Assembly: GCA_030765045.1 (NCBI GenBank)
Contig: CM060972.1
Span: 3,642,501-3,706,500 of the forward strand
Source of the DNA: Tenodera sinensis
Taxonomy: Eukaryota; Arthropoda; Insecta; Mantodea; Mantidae
Direction of reading: 5' to 3'
DNA length: 64,000 bases
Shown piece by piece: positions 15,571 to 29,498 of this stretch. The position numbers and the translations under genes were made by a program. Each line of letters starts with the position of its first letter. Position 1 is the stretch's first letter. The notes beneath the pieces are model-generated. The model saw only the letters and a program-made list of their open reading frames with translations. It was not told where the DNA came from and did not search any database.

Positions 15571-18500
15571 TAGGCTACTGATGTATAGGCTACACTTGTA
15601 TAGGCTACAGATATATAGGCAACACTGGTATAGGCTACTGATGTATAGGCTACACTTGTATAGGCTACTGATGTATAGGCAACACTTGTATAGGCTACTG
15701 ATGTATAGGCTACACTTGTATAGGCAACACTTGTATAGGCTACTGATGTATAGGCTACACTTGTATAGGCTACAGATATATAGGCAACACTTGTATAGGC
15801 TACTGATGTATAGGCAACACTTGTATAGGCTACACTTGTATAGGCTACTGATGTATAGGCTACACTTGTATAGGCTACTGATGTATAGGCTACAGATTTA
15901 TAGGCTACACTTGTATAGGCTACTGATGTATAGGCAACACTTGTATAGGCTACTGATGTATAGGCTACTGATGTATAGGCTACACTTGTATAGGCTACTG
16001 ATGTATAGGCTACACTTGTATAGGCTACAGATGTATAGGCTACTGATGTATAGGCTACTGATGTATAGGCTACTGATGTATAGGCTACACTTGTATAGGC
16101 TACTGATGTATAGGCTACACTTGTATAGGCTACACTTGTATAGGCTACACTTGTATAGGCTACAGATGTATAGGCTACTGATGTATAGGCTACACTTGTA
16201 TAGGCTACTGATGTATAGGCAACACTTGTATAGGCTACAGATGTATAGGCTACTGATGTATAGGCTACACTTGTATAGGCTACTGATGTATAGGCTACAC
16301 TTGTATAGGCTACAGATGTATAGGCTACACTTGTATAGGCTACTGATGTATAGGCTACTGATGTATAGGCTACACTTGTATAGGCTACAGATTATAGGCA
16401 ACACTTGTATAGGCTACTGATGTATAGGCAACACTTGTATAGGCTACACTTGTATAGGCTACACTTGTATAGGCTACTGATGTATAGGCTACACTTGTAT
16501 AGGCTAAAGATGTATAGGCAACACTTGTATAGGCTACTGATGTATAGGCAACACTTGTATAGGCTACTGATGTATAGGCTACACTTGTATAGGCTACACT
16601 TGTATAGGCTACTGATGTATAGGCTACACTTGTATAGGCTACTGATGTATAGGCTACAGATGTATAGGCTACACTTGTATAGGCTACTGATGTATAGGCA
16701 ACACTTGTATAGGCTACTGATGTATAGGCTACTGATGTATAGGCTACACTTGTATAGGCTACTGATGTATAGGCTACACTTGTATAGGCTACAGATGTAT
16801 AGGCTACTGATGTATAGGCTACACTTGTATAGGCTACTGATGTATAGGCTACTGATGTATAGGCTACACTTGTATAGGCTACTGATGTATAGGCTACACT
16901 TGTATAGGCTACAGATGTATAGGCTACACTTGTATAGGCTACACTTGTATAGGCTACTGATGTATAGGCTACACTTGTATAGGCTACAGATAGTATAGGC
17001 AACACTTGTATAGGCTACAGATGTATAGGCAACACTTGTATAGGCTACACTGTGTATAGGCTACAGATGTATAGGCTACAGATGTATAGGCAACACTTGT
17101 ATAGGCTACTGATGTATAGGCTACACTTGTATAGGCTACAGATATATAGGCAACACTTGTATAGGCTACTGATGTATAGGCAACACTTGTATAGGCTACA
17201 GATGTATAGGCTACAGATATATAGGCAACACTTGTATAGGCTACTGATGTATAGGCTACACTTGTATAGGCTACAGATGTATAGGCAACACTTGTATAGG
17301 CTACTGATGTATAGGCTACACTTGTATAGGCTACAGATGTATAGGCTACACTTGTATAGGCTACAGATGTATAGGCTACACTTGTATAGGCTACAGATGT
17401 ATAGGCAACACTTGTATAGGCTACTGATGTATAGGCAACACTTGTATAGGCTACTGATGTATAGGCTACACTTGTATAGGCTACAGATGTATAGGCAACA
17501 CTTGTATAGGCTACTGATGTATAGGCAACACTTGTATAGGCTACTGATGTATAGGCTACACTTGTATAGGCTAAAGATGTATAGGCTACACTTGTATAGG
17601 CTACAGATGTATAGGCAACACTTGTATAGGCTACTGATATATAGGCAACACTTGTATAGGCTACTGATGTATAGGCTACACTTGTATAGGCTACAGATGT
17701 ATAGGCAACACTTGTATAGGCTACTGATGTATAGGCAACACTTGTATAGGCTACTGATGTATAGGCTACACTTGTATAGGCTACAGATGTATAGGCAACA
17801 CTTGTATAGGCTACTGATGTATAGGCTACACTTGTATAGGCTACAGATGTATAGGCTACACTTGTATAGGCTACAGATGTATAGGCAACACTTGTATAGG
17901 CTACTGATGTATAGGCAACACTTGTATAGGCTACTGATGTATAGGCTACACTTGTATAGGCTACAGATGTATAGGCAACACTTGTATAGGCTACTGATGT
18001 ATAGGCTACACTTGTATAGGCTAAAGATGTATAGGCTACACTTGTATAGGCTACAGATGTATAGGCAACACTTGTATAGGCTACTGATGTATAGGCAACA
18101 CTTGTATAGGCTACTGATGTATAGGCTACACTTGTATAGGCTACAGATGTATAGGCAACACTTGTATAGGCTACTGATGTATAGGCAACACTTGTATAGG
18201 CTACTGATGTATAGGCTACACTTGTATAGGCTAAAGATGTATAGGCTACACTTGTATAGGCTACAGATGTATAGGCAACACTTGTATAGGCTACTGATGT
18301 ATAGGCAACACTTGTATAGGCTACTGATGTATAGGCTACACTTGTATAGGCTACAGATGTATAGGCAACACTTGTATAGGCTACTGATGTATAGGCAACA
18401 CTTGTATAGGCTACTGATGTATAGGCTACACTTGTATAGGCTAAAGATGTATAGGCAACACTTGTATAGGCTACTGATGTATAGGCTACACTTGTATAGG

Positions 18501-21500
18501 CTACTGATGTATAGGCTACTGATGTATAGGCTACAGCTTGTATAGGCTACACTTGTATAGGCTACTGATGTATAGGCAACACTTGTATAGGCTACTGATG
18601 TATAGGCTACACTTGTATAGGCTACACTTGTATAGGCTACTGATGTATAGGCTACACTTGTATAGGCTAAAGATGTATAGGCAACACTTGTATAGGCTAC
18701 TGATGTATAGGCAACACTTGTATAGGCTACTGATGTATAGGCTACAGATATATAGGCAACACTTGTATAGGCTACTGATGTATAGGCTACACTTGTATAG
18801 GCAACACTTGTATAGGCTACAGATATATAGGCAACACTTGTATAGGCTACTGATGTATAGGCTACACTTGTATAGGCTAAAGATGTATAGGCAACACTTG
18901 TATAGGCTACTGATGTATAGGCTACACTTGTATAGGCTACTGATGTATAGGCTACACTTGTATAGGCTAAAGATGTATAGGCAACACTTGTATAGGCTAC
19001 TGATGTATAGGCTACACTTGTATAGGCTACACTTGTATAGGCTACTGATGTATAGGCTACACTTGTATAGGCTACAGATTTATAGGCAACACTTGTATAG
19101 GCTACTGATGTATAGGCAACACTTGTATAGGCTACTGATGTATAGGCTACACTTGTATAGGCTACAGATATATAGGCAACACTTGTATAGGCTACTGATG
19201 TATAGGCAACACTTGTATAGGCTACACTTGTATAGGCTACTGATGTATAGGCTACACTTGTATAGGCTACAGATATATAGGCAACACTTGTATAGGCTAC
19301 AGATGTATAGGCAACACTTGTATAGGCTACAGATGTATAGGCTACAGATATATAGGCAACACTTGTATAGGCTACTGATGTATAGGCTACACTTGTATAG
19401 GCTACAGATATATAGGCAACACTTGTATAGGCTACTGATGTATAGGCAACACTTGTATAGGCTACAGATGTATAGGCTACAGATATATAGGCAACACTTG
19501 TATAGGCTACTGATGTATAGGCTACACTTGTATAGGCTACAGATGTATAGGCAACACTTGTATAGGCTACTGATGTATAGGCTACACTTGTATAGGCTAC
19601 AGATATATAGGCAAAACTTGTATAGGCTACTGATGTATAGGCTACACTTGTATAGGCTACAGATGTATAGGCAACACTTGTATAGGCTACTGATGTATAG
19701 GCTACACTTGTATAGGCTACAGATGTATAGGCAACACTTGTATAGGCTACTGATGTATAGGCTACACTTGTATAGGCTACTGATGTATAGGCTACACTTG
19801 TATAGGCTACACTTGTATAGGCTACTGATGTATAGGCTACACTTGTATAGGCTACTGATGTATAGGCTACACTTGTATAGGCTACAGATATATAGGCAAC
19901 ACTTGTATAGGCTACAGATGTATAGGCAACACTTGTATAGGCTACAGATGTATAGGCTACAGATATATAGGCAACACTTGTATAGGCTACTGATGTATAG
20001 GCTACACTTGTATAGGCAACACTTGTATAGGCTACAGATATATAGGCAACACTTGTATAGGCTACTGATGTATAGGCTACACTTGTATAGGCTAAAGATG
20101 TATAGGCAACACTTGTATAGGCTACTGATGTATAGGCTACACTTGTATAGGCTACAGATATATAGGCAACACTTGTATAGGCTACAGATGTATAGGCAAC
20201 ACTTGTATAGGCTACAGATGTATAGGCTACAATAGTATAGGCAACACTTGTATAGGCTACTGATGTATAGGCTACACTTGTATAGGCAACACTTGTATAG
20301 GCTACAGATAGTATAGGCAACACTTGTATAGGCTACTGATGTATAGGCTACACTTGTATAGGCTAAAGATGTATAGGCAACACTTGTATAGGCTACTGAT
20401 GTATAGGCTACACTTGTATAGGCTACAGATGTATAGGCAACACTTGTATAGGCTACTGATGTATAGGCTACACTTGTATAGGCTACAGATGTATAGGCAA
20501 CACTTGTATAGGCTACTGATGTATAGGCTACTGATGTATAGGCTACACTTGTATAGGCTACTGATGTATAGGCTACACTTGTATAGGCTACAGATGTATA
20601 GGCTACTGATGTATAGGCTACACTTGTATAGGCTACAGATGTATAGGCAACACTTGTATAGGCTACTGATGTATAGGCTACACTTGTATAGGCAACACTT
20701 GTATAGGCTACTGATGTATAGGCTACACTTGTATAGGCTACAGATATATAGGCAACACTTGTATAGGCTACTGATGTATAGGCAACACTTGTATAGGCTA
20801 CACTTGTATAGGCTACTGATGTATAGGCTACACTTGTATAGGCTAACACTTGTATAGGCTACTGATGTATAGGCTACACTTGTATAGGCTACTGATGTAT
20901 AGGCAACACTTGTATAGGCTACTGATGTATAGGCAACACTTGTATAGGCTACTGATGTATAGGCTACACTTGTATAGGCTACACTTGTATAGGCTACTGA
21001 TGTATAGGCTACACTTGTATAGGCTACTGATGTATAGGCTACAGATGTATAGGCTACACTTGTATAGGCTACTGATGTATAGGCAACACTTGTATAGGCT
21101 ACTGATGTATAGGCTACACTTGTATAGGCTACACTTGTATAGGCTACTGATGTATAGGCTACACTTGTATAGGCTACTGATGTATAGGCTACAGATATAT
21201 AGGCTACACTTGTATAGGCTACTGATGTATAGGCAACACTTGTATAGGCTACTGATGTATAGGCTACTGATGTATAGGCTACACTTGTATAGGCTACTGA
21301 TGTATAGGCTACACTTGTATAGGCTACAGATGTATAGGCTACTGATGTATAGGCTACTGATGTATAGGCTACTGATGTATAGGCAACACTTGTATAGGCT
21401 ACTGATGTATAGGCTACACTTGTATAGGCTACACTTGTATAGGCTACACTTGTATAGGCTACTGATGTATAGGCTACTGATGTATAGGCTACACTTGTAT

Positions 21501-23904
21501 AGGCTACTGATGTATAGGCAACACTTGTATAGGCTACAGATGTATAGGCTACTGATGTATAGGCTACACTTGTATAGGCTACTGATGTATAGGCTACACT
21601 TGTATAGGCTACACTTGTATAGGCTACACTTGTATAGGCTACTGATGTATAGGCTACTGATGTATAGGCTACACTTGTATAGGCTACAGATGTATAGGCA
21701 ACACTTGTATAGGCTACTGATGTATAGGCAACACTTGTATAGGCTACACTTGTATAGGCTACACTTGTATAGGCTACTGATGTATAGGCTACACTTGTAT
21801 AGGCTAAAGATGTATAGGCAACACTTGTATAGGCTACTGATGTATAGGCAACACTTGTATAGGCTACTGATGTATAGGCTACACTTGTATAGGCTACACT
21901 TGTATAGGCTACTGATGTATAGGCTACACTTGTATAGGCTACTGATGTATAGGCTACAGATGTATAGGCTACACTTGTATAGGCTACTGATGTATAGGCA
22001 ACACTTGTATAGGCTACTGATGTATAGGCTACTGATGTATAGGCTACACTTGTATAGGCTACTGATGTATAGGCTACACTTGTATAGGCTACAGATGTAT
22101 AGGCTACTGATGTATAGGCTACACTTGTATAGGCTACTGATGTATAGGCTACTGATGTATAGGCTACACTTGTATAGGCTACTGATGTATAGGCTACACT
22201 TGTATAGGCTACAGATGTATAGGCTACACTTGTATAGGCTACACTTGTATAGGCTACTGATGTATAGGCTACACTTGTATAGGCTACAGATATATAGGCA
22301 ACACTTGTATAGGCTACTGATGTATAGGCAACACTTGTATAGGCTACACTTGTATAGGCTACAGATGTATAGGCTACAGATATATAGGCAACACTTGTAT
22401 AGGCTACTGATGTATAGGCTACACTTGTATAGGCTACAGATATATAGGCAACACTTGTATAGGCTACTGATGTATAGGCAACACTTGTATAGGCTACAGA
22501 TGTATAGGCTACAGATATATAGGCAACACTTGTATAGGCTACTGATGTATAGGCTACACTTGTATAGGCTACAGATGTATAGGCAACACTTGTATAGGCT
22601 ACTGATGTATAGGCTACACTTGTATAGGCTACAGATATATAGGCAACACTTGTATAGGCTACTGATGTATAGGCTACACTTGTATAGGCTAAAGATGTAT
22701 AGGCAACACTTGTATAGGCTACTGATGTATAGGCTACACTTGTATAGGCTACTGATGTATAGGCTACTGATGTATAGGCTACACTTGTATAGGCTACACT
22801 TGTATAGGCTACTGATGTATAGGCAACACTTGTATAGGCTACTGATGTATAGGCTACACTTGTATAGGCTACACTTGTATAGGCTACTGATGTATAGGCT
22901 ACACTTGTATAGGCTAAAGATGTATAGGCAACACTTGTATAGGCTACTGATGTATAGGCAACACTTGTATAGGCTACTGATGTATAGGCTACAGATATAT
23001 AGGCAACACTTGTATAGGCTACTGATGTATAGGCTACACTTGTATAGGCAACACTTGTATAGGCTACAGATATATAGGCAACACTTGTATAGGCTACTGA
23101 TGTATAGGCTACACTTGTATAGGCTAAAGATGTATAGGCAACACTTGTATAGGCTACTGATGTATAGGCTAACACTTGTATAGGCTACTGATGTATAGGC
23201 TACACTTGTATAGGCTACAGATGTATAGGCAACACTTGTATAGGCTACTGATGTATAGGCTACACTTGTATAGGCTAGCACTTGTATAGGCTACTGATGT
23301 ATAGGCTACACTTGTATAGGCTACAGATATATAGGCAACACTTGTATAGGCTACTGATGTATAGGCAACACTTGTATAGGCTACTGATGTATAGGCTACA
23401 CTTGTATAGGCTACAGATATATAGGCAACACTTGTATAGGCTACTGATGTATAGGCTACACTTGTATAGGCTACACTTGTATAGGCTACTGATGTATAGG
23501 CTACACTTGTATAGGCTACAGATATATAGGCAACACTTGTATAGGCTACAGATGTATAGGCAACACTTGTATAGGCTACAGATGTATAGGCTACAGATAT
23601 TAGGCAACACTTGTATAGGCTACTGATGTATAGGCTACACTTGTATAGGCTACAGATATATAGGCAACACTTGTATAGGCTACTGATGTATAGGCAACAC
23701 TTGTATAGGCTACAGATGTATAGGCTTACAGATATATAGGCAACACTTGTATAGGCTACTGATGTATAGGCTACACTTGTATAGGCTACAGATGTATAGG
23801 CAACACTTGTATAGGCTACTGATGTATAGGCTACACTTGTATAGGCTACAGATATATAGGCAAAACTTGTATAGGCTACTGATGTAGAGGCTACACTTGT
23901 ATAG
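15571..23904. repeat. Large duplication, copy B, truncated by the gap
   Basis: Second copy of 4620-12948, colinear over 8.3 kb up to the first N. It differs by scattered substitutions (for example GGCT against GGCA at about 21114/10159) and by about ten single-base indels: near 16391 (-1), 16992, 17051, 18536, 20311, 20845, 23171, 23276 (all +1), 23600 (-1) and 23725 (+1). After the gap the sequence no longer follows copy A, so the end of this copy is missing. Confidence 0.85.
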
Positions 23905-24904
23905 NNNNNNNNNNNNNNNNNNNNNNNNNNNNNNNNNNNNNNNNNNNNNNNNNNNNNNNNNNNNNNNNNNNNNNNNNNNNNNNNNNNNNNNNNNNNNNNN
24001 NNNNNNNNNNNNNNNNNNNNNNNNNNNNNNNNNNNNNNNNNNNNNNNNNNNNNNNNNNNNNNNNNNNNNNNNNNNNNNNNNNNNNNNNNNNNNNNNNNNN
24101 NNNNNNNNNNNNNNNNNNNNNNNNNNNNNNNNNNNNNNNNNNNNNNNNNNNNNNNNNNNNNNNNNNNNNNNNNNNNNNNNNNNNNNNNNNNNNNNNNNNN
24201 NNNNNNNNNNNNNNNNNNNNNNNNNNNNNNNNNNNNNNNNNNNNNNNNNNNNNNNNNNNNNNNNNNNNNNNNNNNNNNNNNNNNNNNNNNNNNNNNNNNN
24301 NNNNNNNNNNNNNNNNNNNNNNNNNNNNNNNNNNNNNNNNNNNNNNNNNNNNNNNNNNNNNNNNNNNNNNNNNNNNNNNNNNNNNNNNNNNNNNNNNNNN
24401 NNNNNNNNNNNNNNNNNNNNNNNNNNNNNNNNNNNNNNNNNNNNNNNNNNNNNNNNNNNNNNNNNNNNNNNNNNNNNNNNNNNNNNNNNNNNNNNNNNNN
24501 NNNNNNNNNNNNNNNNNNNNNNNNNNNNNNNNNNNNNNNNNNNNNNNNNNNNNNNNNNNNNNNNNNNNNNNNNNNNNNNNNNNNNNNNNNNNNNNNNNNN
24601 NNNNNNNNNNNNNNNNNNNNNNNNNNNNNNNNNNNNNNNNNNNNNNNNNNNNNNNNNNNNNNNNNNNNNNNNNNNNNNNNNNNNNNNNNNNNNNNNNNNN
24701 NNNNNNNNNNNNNNNNNNNNNNNNNNNNNNNNNNNNNNNNNNNNNNNNNNNNNNNNNNNNNNNNNNNNNNNNNNNNNNNNNNNNNNNNNNNNNNNNNNNN
24801 NNNNNNNNNNNNNNNNNNNNNNNNNNNNNNNNNNNNNNNNNNNNNNNNNNNNNNNNNNNNNNNNNNNNNNNNNNNNNNNNNNNNNNNNNNNNNNNNNNNN
24901 NNNN
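23905..24904. other. Assembly gap (1,000 N)
   Basis: Exactly 1,000 undetermined bases. The round number suggests a fixed-size scaffolding placeholder rather than a measured gap length. It lies inside the second copy of an 8.3-kb duplication and at the boundary between the two monomer subfamilies, so the missing sequence could be far longer than 1 kb. An apparent open frame across it is meaningless. Confidence 0.98.
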
Positions 24905-26140
24905 ATAGGCTACTGATGTATAGGCTACACTTGTATAGGCTACACTTGTATAGGCTACTGATGTATAGGCTACACTTGTATAGGCTACTGATGTATAGGC
25001 TACAGATGTATAGGCTACACTTGTATAGGCTACTGATGTATAGGCTACTGATGTATAGGCTACACTTGTATAGGCTACAGATGTATAGGCTACACTTGTA
25101 TAGGCTACTGATGTATAGGCTACACTTGTATAGGCTACTGATGTATAGGCTACTGATGTATAGGCTACTGATGTATAGGCTACAGATGTATAGGCTACAC
25201 TTGTATAGGCTACTGATGTATAGGCTACTGATGTATAGGCTACACTTGTATAGGCTACTGATGTATAGGCTACACTTGTATAGGCTACTGATGTATAGGC
25301 TACTGATGTATAGGCTACACTTGTATAGGCTACAGATGTATAGGCTACACTTGTATAGGCTACTGATGTATAGGCTACACTTGTATAGGCTACTGATGTA
25401 TAGGCTACTGATGTATAGGCTACTGATGTATAGGCTACAGATGTATAGGCTACACTTGTATAGGCTACTGATGTATAGGCTACTGATGTATAGGCTACAC
25501 TTGTATAGGCTACTGATGTATAGGCTACACTTGTATAGGCTACTGATGTATAGGCTACACTTGTATAGGCTACTGATGTATAGGCTACAGATGTATAGGC
25601 TACACTTGTATAGGCTACAGATGTATAGGCTACACTTGTATAGGCTACAGATGTATAGGCTACACTTGTATAGGCTACTGATGTATAGGCTACACTTGTA
25701 TAGGCTACTGATGTATAGGCTACACTTGTATAGGCTACTGATGTATAGGCTACAGATGTATAGGCTACACTTGTATAGGCTACTGATGTATAGGCTACAG
25801 CTGTATAGGCTACAGATGTATAGGCTACACTTGTATAGGCTACTGATGTATAGGCTACAGATGTATAGGCTACACTTGTATAGGCTACAGATGTATAGAC
25901 TACACTTGTATAGGCTACAGATGTATAGGCTACACTTGTATAGGCTACTGATGTATAGGCTACACTTGTATAGGCTACTGATGTATAGGCTACACTTGTA
26001 TAGGCTACTGATGTATAGGCTACAGATGTATAGGCTACACTTGTATAGGCTACTGATGTATAGGCTACTGATGTATAGGCTACACTTGTATAGGCTACAC
26101 TTGTATAGGCTACTGATGTATAGGTTACACTTGTATAGGC
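24905..26140. repeat. First segment after the gap, 17-18-monomer higher-order repeats
   Basis: Satellite made of the three basic monomer types with almost none of the left- or right-specific variants. CAGATGT monomers repeat with a 255-bp (17-monomer) period (AGAT positions 25077/25332 and 25182/25437) and then a 270-bp period (25587/25857, 25617/25887, 25647/25917). The module with two CAGATGT monomers 105 bp apart recurs at about 29593-29698 and 38893-38998, which ties this segment to the right array. A +1 indel at about 26141 (GGCTTACAC) ends it. Confidence 0.8.
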
Positions 26141-29100
26141 TTACACTTGTATAGGCTACACTTGTATAGGCTACTGATGTATAGGCTACACTTGTATAGG
26201 CTACTGATGTATAGGCTACACTTGTATAGGCTACACTTGTATAGGTTACACTTGTATAGGCTACTGATGTATAGGCTACACTTGTATAGGCTACTGATGT
26301 ATAGGCTACACTTGTATAGACTACACTTGTATAGGCTACACTTGTATAGGCTACACTTGTATAGGCTACACTTGTATAGGCTACTGATGTATAGGTTACA
26401 CTTGTATAGGTTACACTTGTATAGGCTACACTTGTATAGGCTACTGATGTATAGGCTACACTTGTATAGGCTACACTTGTATAGGCTACTGATGTATAGG
26501 TTACACTTGTATAGGTTACACTTGTATAGACTACACTTGTATAGGCTACTGATGTATAGGCTACACTTGTATAGGCTACTGATGTATAGGCTACACTTGT
26601 ATAGGCTACTGATGTATAGGCTACACTTGTATAGGCTACAGATGTATAGACTACACTTGTATAGGCTACTGATGTATAGACTACACTTGTATAGGCTACT
26701 GATGTATAGGTTACACTTGTATAGGCTACTGATGTATAGGCTACACTTGTATAGGCTACTGATGTATAGGCTACACTTGTATAGGCTACAGATGTATAGA
26801 CTACACTTGTATAGGCTACTGATGTATAGGCTACACTTGTATAGGCTACTGATGTATAGGCTACACTTGTATAGGCTACTGATGTATAGGTTACACTTGT
26901 ATAGGCTACTGATGTATAGGTTACACTTGTATAGGTTACACTTGTATAGGTTACACTTGTATAGGCTACTGATGTATAGGTTACACTTGTATAGGCTACA
27001 CTTGTATAGGCTACTGATGTATAGGCTACACTTGTATAGACTACACTTGTATAGGTTACACTTGTATAGGTTACACTTGTATAGGCTACTGATGTATAGG
27101 CTACACTTGTATAGGCTACTGATGTATAGGTTACACTTGTATAGGCTACTGATGTATAGGCTACACTTGTATAGGCTACTGATGTATAGGCTACACTTGT
27201 ATAGACTACACTTGTATAGGTTACACTTGTATAGGCTACTGATGTATAGGCTACACTTGTATAGGCTACTGATGTATAGGTTACAGATGTATAGGCTACA
27301 CTTGTATAGGCTACTGATGCATAGGCTACACTTGTATAGGCTACACTTGTATAGGCTACTGATGTATAGGCTACACTTGTATAGGCTACTGATGTATAGG
27401 CTACAGATGTATAGGCTACACTTGTATAGGCTACTGATGTATAGGCTACACTTGTATAGGCTACTGATGTATAGGCTACTGATGTATAGGCTACACTTGT
27501 ATAGGCTACAGATGTATAGGCTACACTTGTATAGGCTACTGATGTATAGGCTACACTTGTATAGGCTACTGATGTATAGGCTACTGATGTATAGGCTACT
27601 GATGTATAGGCTACAGATGTATAGGCTACACTTGTATAGGCTACTGATGTATAGGCTACACTTGTATAGGCTACTGATGTATAGGCTACACTTGTATAGG
27701 CTACTGATGTATAGGTTACACTTGTATAGGCTACTGATGTATAGGTTACACTTGTATAGGTTACACTTGTATAGGTTACACTTGTATAGGCTACTGATGT
27801 ATAGGTTACACTTGTATAGGCTACACTTGTATAGGTTACACTTGTATAGGTTACACTTGTATAGGCTACTGATGTATAGGCTACACTTGTATAGGCTACT
27901 GATGTATAGGTTACACTTGTATAGGTTACACTTGTATAGGTTACACTTGTATAGGCTACTGATGTATAGGCTACACTTGTATAGACTACACTTGTATAGG
28001 TTACACTTGTATAGGTTACACTTGTATAGGCTACACTTGTATAGGTTACACTTGTATAGGTTACACTTGTATAGGTTACACTTGTATAGGCTACTGATGT
28101 ATAGGCTACACTTGTATAGACTACACTTGTATAGGTTACACTTGTATAGGTTACACTTGTATAGGCTACTGATGTATAGGCTACACTTGTATAGGCTACT
28201 GATGTATAGGTTACACTTGTATAGGTTACACTTGTATAGGTTACACTTGTATAGGCTACTGATGTATAGGCTACACTTGTATAGGCTACAGATGTATAGA
28301 CTACACTTGTATAGGCTACTGATGTATAGGTTACACTTGTATAGACTACACTTGTATAGGCTACTGATGTATAGGTTACACTTGTATAGGCTACACTTGT
28401 ATAGGCTACTGATGTATAGGCTACACTTGTATAGGCTACTGATGTATAGGCTACACTTGTATAGGCTACTGATGTATAGGTTACACTTGTATAGGCTACT
28501 GATGTATAGGTTACACTTGTATAGGTTACACTTGTATAGGTTACACTTGTATAGGCTACTGATGTATAGGTTACACTTGTATAGGCTACACTTGTATAGG
28601 TTACACTTGTATAGGCTACTGATGTATAGGCTACACTTGTATAGGCTACTGATGTATAGGTTACACTTGTATAGGTTACACTTGTATAGGTTACACTTGT
28701 ATAGGTTACACTTGTATAGGTTACACTTGTATAGGCTACTGATGTATAGGTTACACTTGTATAGGTTACACTTGTATAGGTTACACTTGTATAGGTTACA
28801 CTTGTATAGGTTACACTTGTATAGGCTACTGATGTATAGGTTACACTTGTATAGGTTACACTTGTATAGGTTACACTTGTATAGGTTACACTTGTATAGG
28901 TTACACTTGTATAGGCTACTGATGTATAGGTTACACTTGTATAGGCTACACTTGTATAGGTTACACTTGTATAGGCTACTGATGTATAGGCTACACTTGT
29001 ATAGGCTACTGATGTATAGGTTACACTTGTATAGGTTACACTTGTATAGGTTACACTTGTATAGGTTACACTTGTATAGGCTACACTTGTATAGACTACA

Positions 29101-29400
29101 CTTGTATAGGTTACACTTGTATAGGTTACACTTGTATAGGTTACACTTGTATAGGTTACACTTGTATAGGCTACTGATGTATAGGCTACACTTGTATAGA
29201 CTACACTTGTATAGGTTACACTTGTATAGGTTACACTTGTATAGGCTACTGATGTATAGGCTACACTTGTATAGGCTACTGATGTATAGGTTACACTTGT
29301 ATAGGCTACTGATGTATAGGCTACACTTGTATAGGCTACTGATGTATAGGCTACACTTGTATAGACTACACTTGTATAGGTTACACTTGTATAGGTTACA
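26141..29400. repeat. GGTTAC-rich segment of the right array
   Basis: Here the GGTTAC variant of the monomer is dense, often in runs of two to five, together with AGACTAC. The segment contains several near-copies of itself: for example 28561-28735 resembles 28921-29095 at an offset of 360 bp (24 monomers). Nothing else is present. Confidence 0.85.
28651..28920. repeat. Three tandem copies of a 90-bp hexamer
   Basis: 28651-28740, 28741-28830 and 28831-28920 are identical 90-bp units: one CTGATGT-type junction followed by five GGTTACACTTGT-type monomers. A partial further copy begins at 29011. This is the cleanest short higher-order repeat in the window. Confidence 0.85.
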
Positions 29401-29498
29401 CTTGTATAGGCTACTGATGTATAGGCTACACTTGTATAGGCTACTGATGTATAGGCTACACTTGTATAGGCTACACTTGTATAGGCTACTGATGTATA

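Larger units (their letters stand above)
1..23904. repeat. Left satellite array, 15-bp monomer (GGCAAC / GATATAT / CTAAAG subfamily)
   Basis: Uninterrupted head-to-tail copies of a 15-bp monomer, consensus ATAGGCTACACTTGT, about 1,590 copies, all in one orientation and already in progress at base 1. The main monomer types differ at positions 10-12: CACTTGT, CTGATGT and CAGATGT. Variants found only in this half are GGCAAC (for GGCTAC), GATATAT (for GATGTAT) and CTAAAGATGT. GATATAT is almost always followed by GGCAAC, so monomers are partly organised as dimers. The 15-bp phase is unbroken from 1 to about 10894, shifts once there, and is then broken repeatedly after 16391. I see no unique sequence and no gene. 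A satellite or very long minisatellite in heterochromatin is the natural reading; its chromosomal position cannot be seen. Confidence 0.98.

Noticed and set aside
10..16420. Plus-strand open frames of up to 3,487 codons (YRLHL-type repeat)
   Set aside because: Same cause as above. The frame ends only where a substitution (435, 12931) or a 1-bp indel (10895, 16391) happens to break it, and the monomer variants are mostly non-synonymous here.
16385..23281. Minus-strand open frames reading YTSVA repeats
   Set aside because: Kept as a finding because of the serine-codon pattern, but not called a gene: the frame is broken at each 1-bp indel, lacks ordinary Met starts and has no flanking unique sequence.
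23897..24916. Open frame spanning the N run
   Set aside because: It consists almost wholly of undetermined bases.
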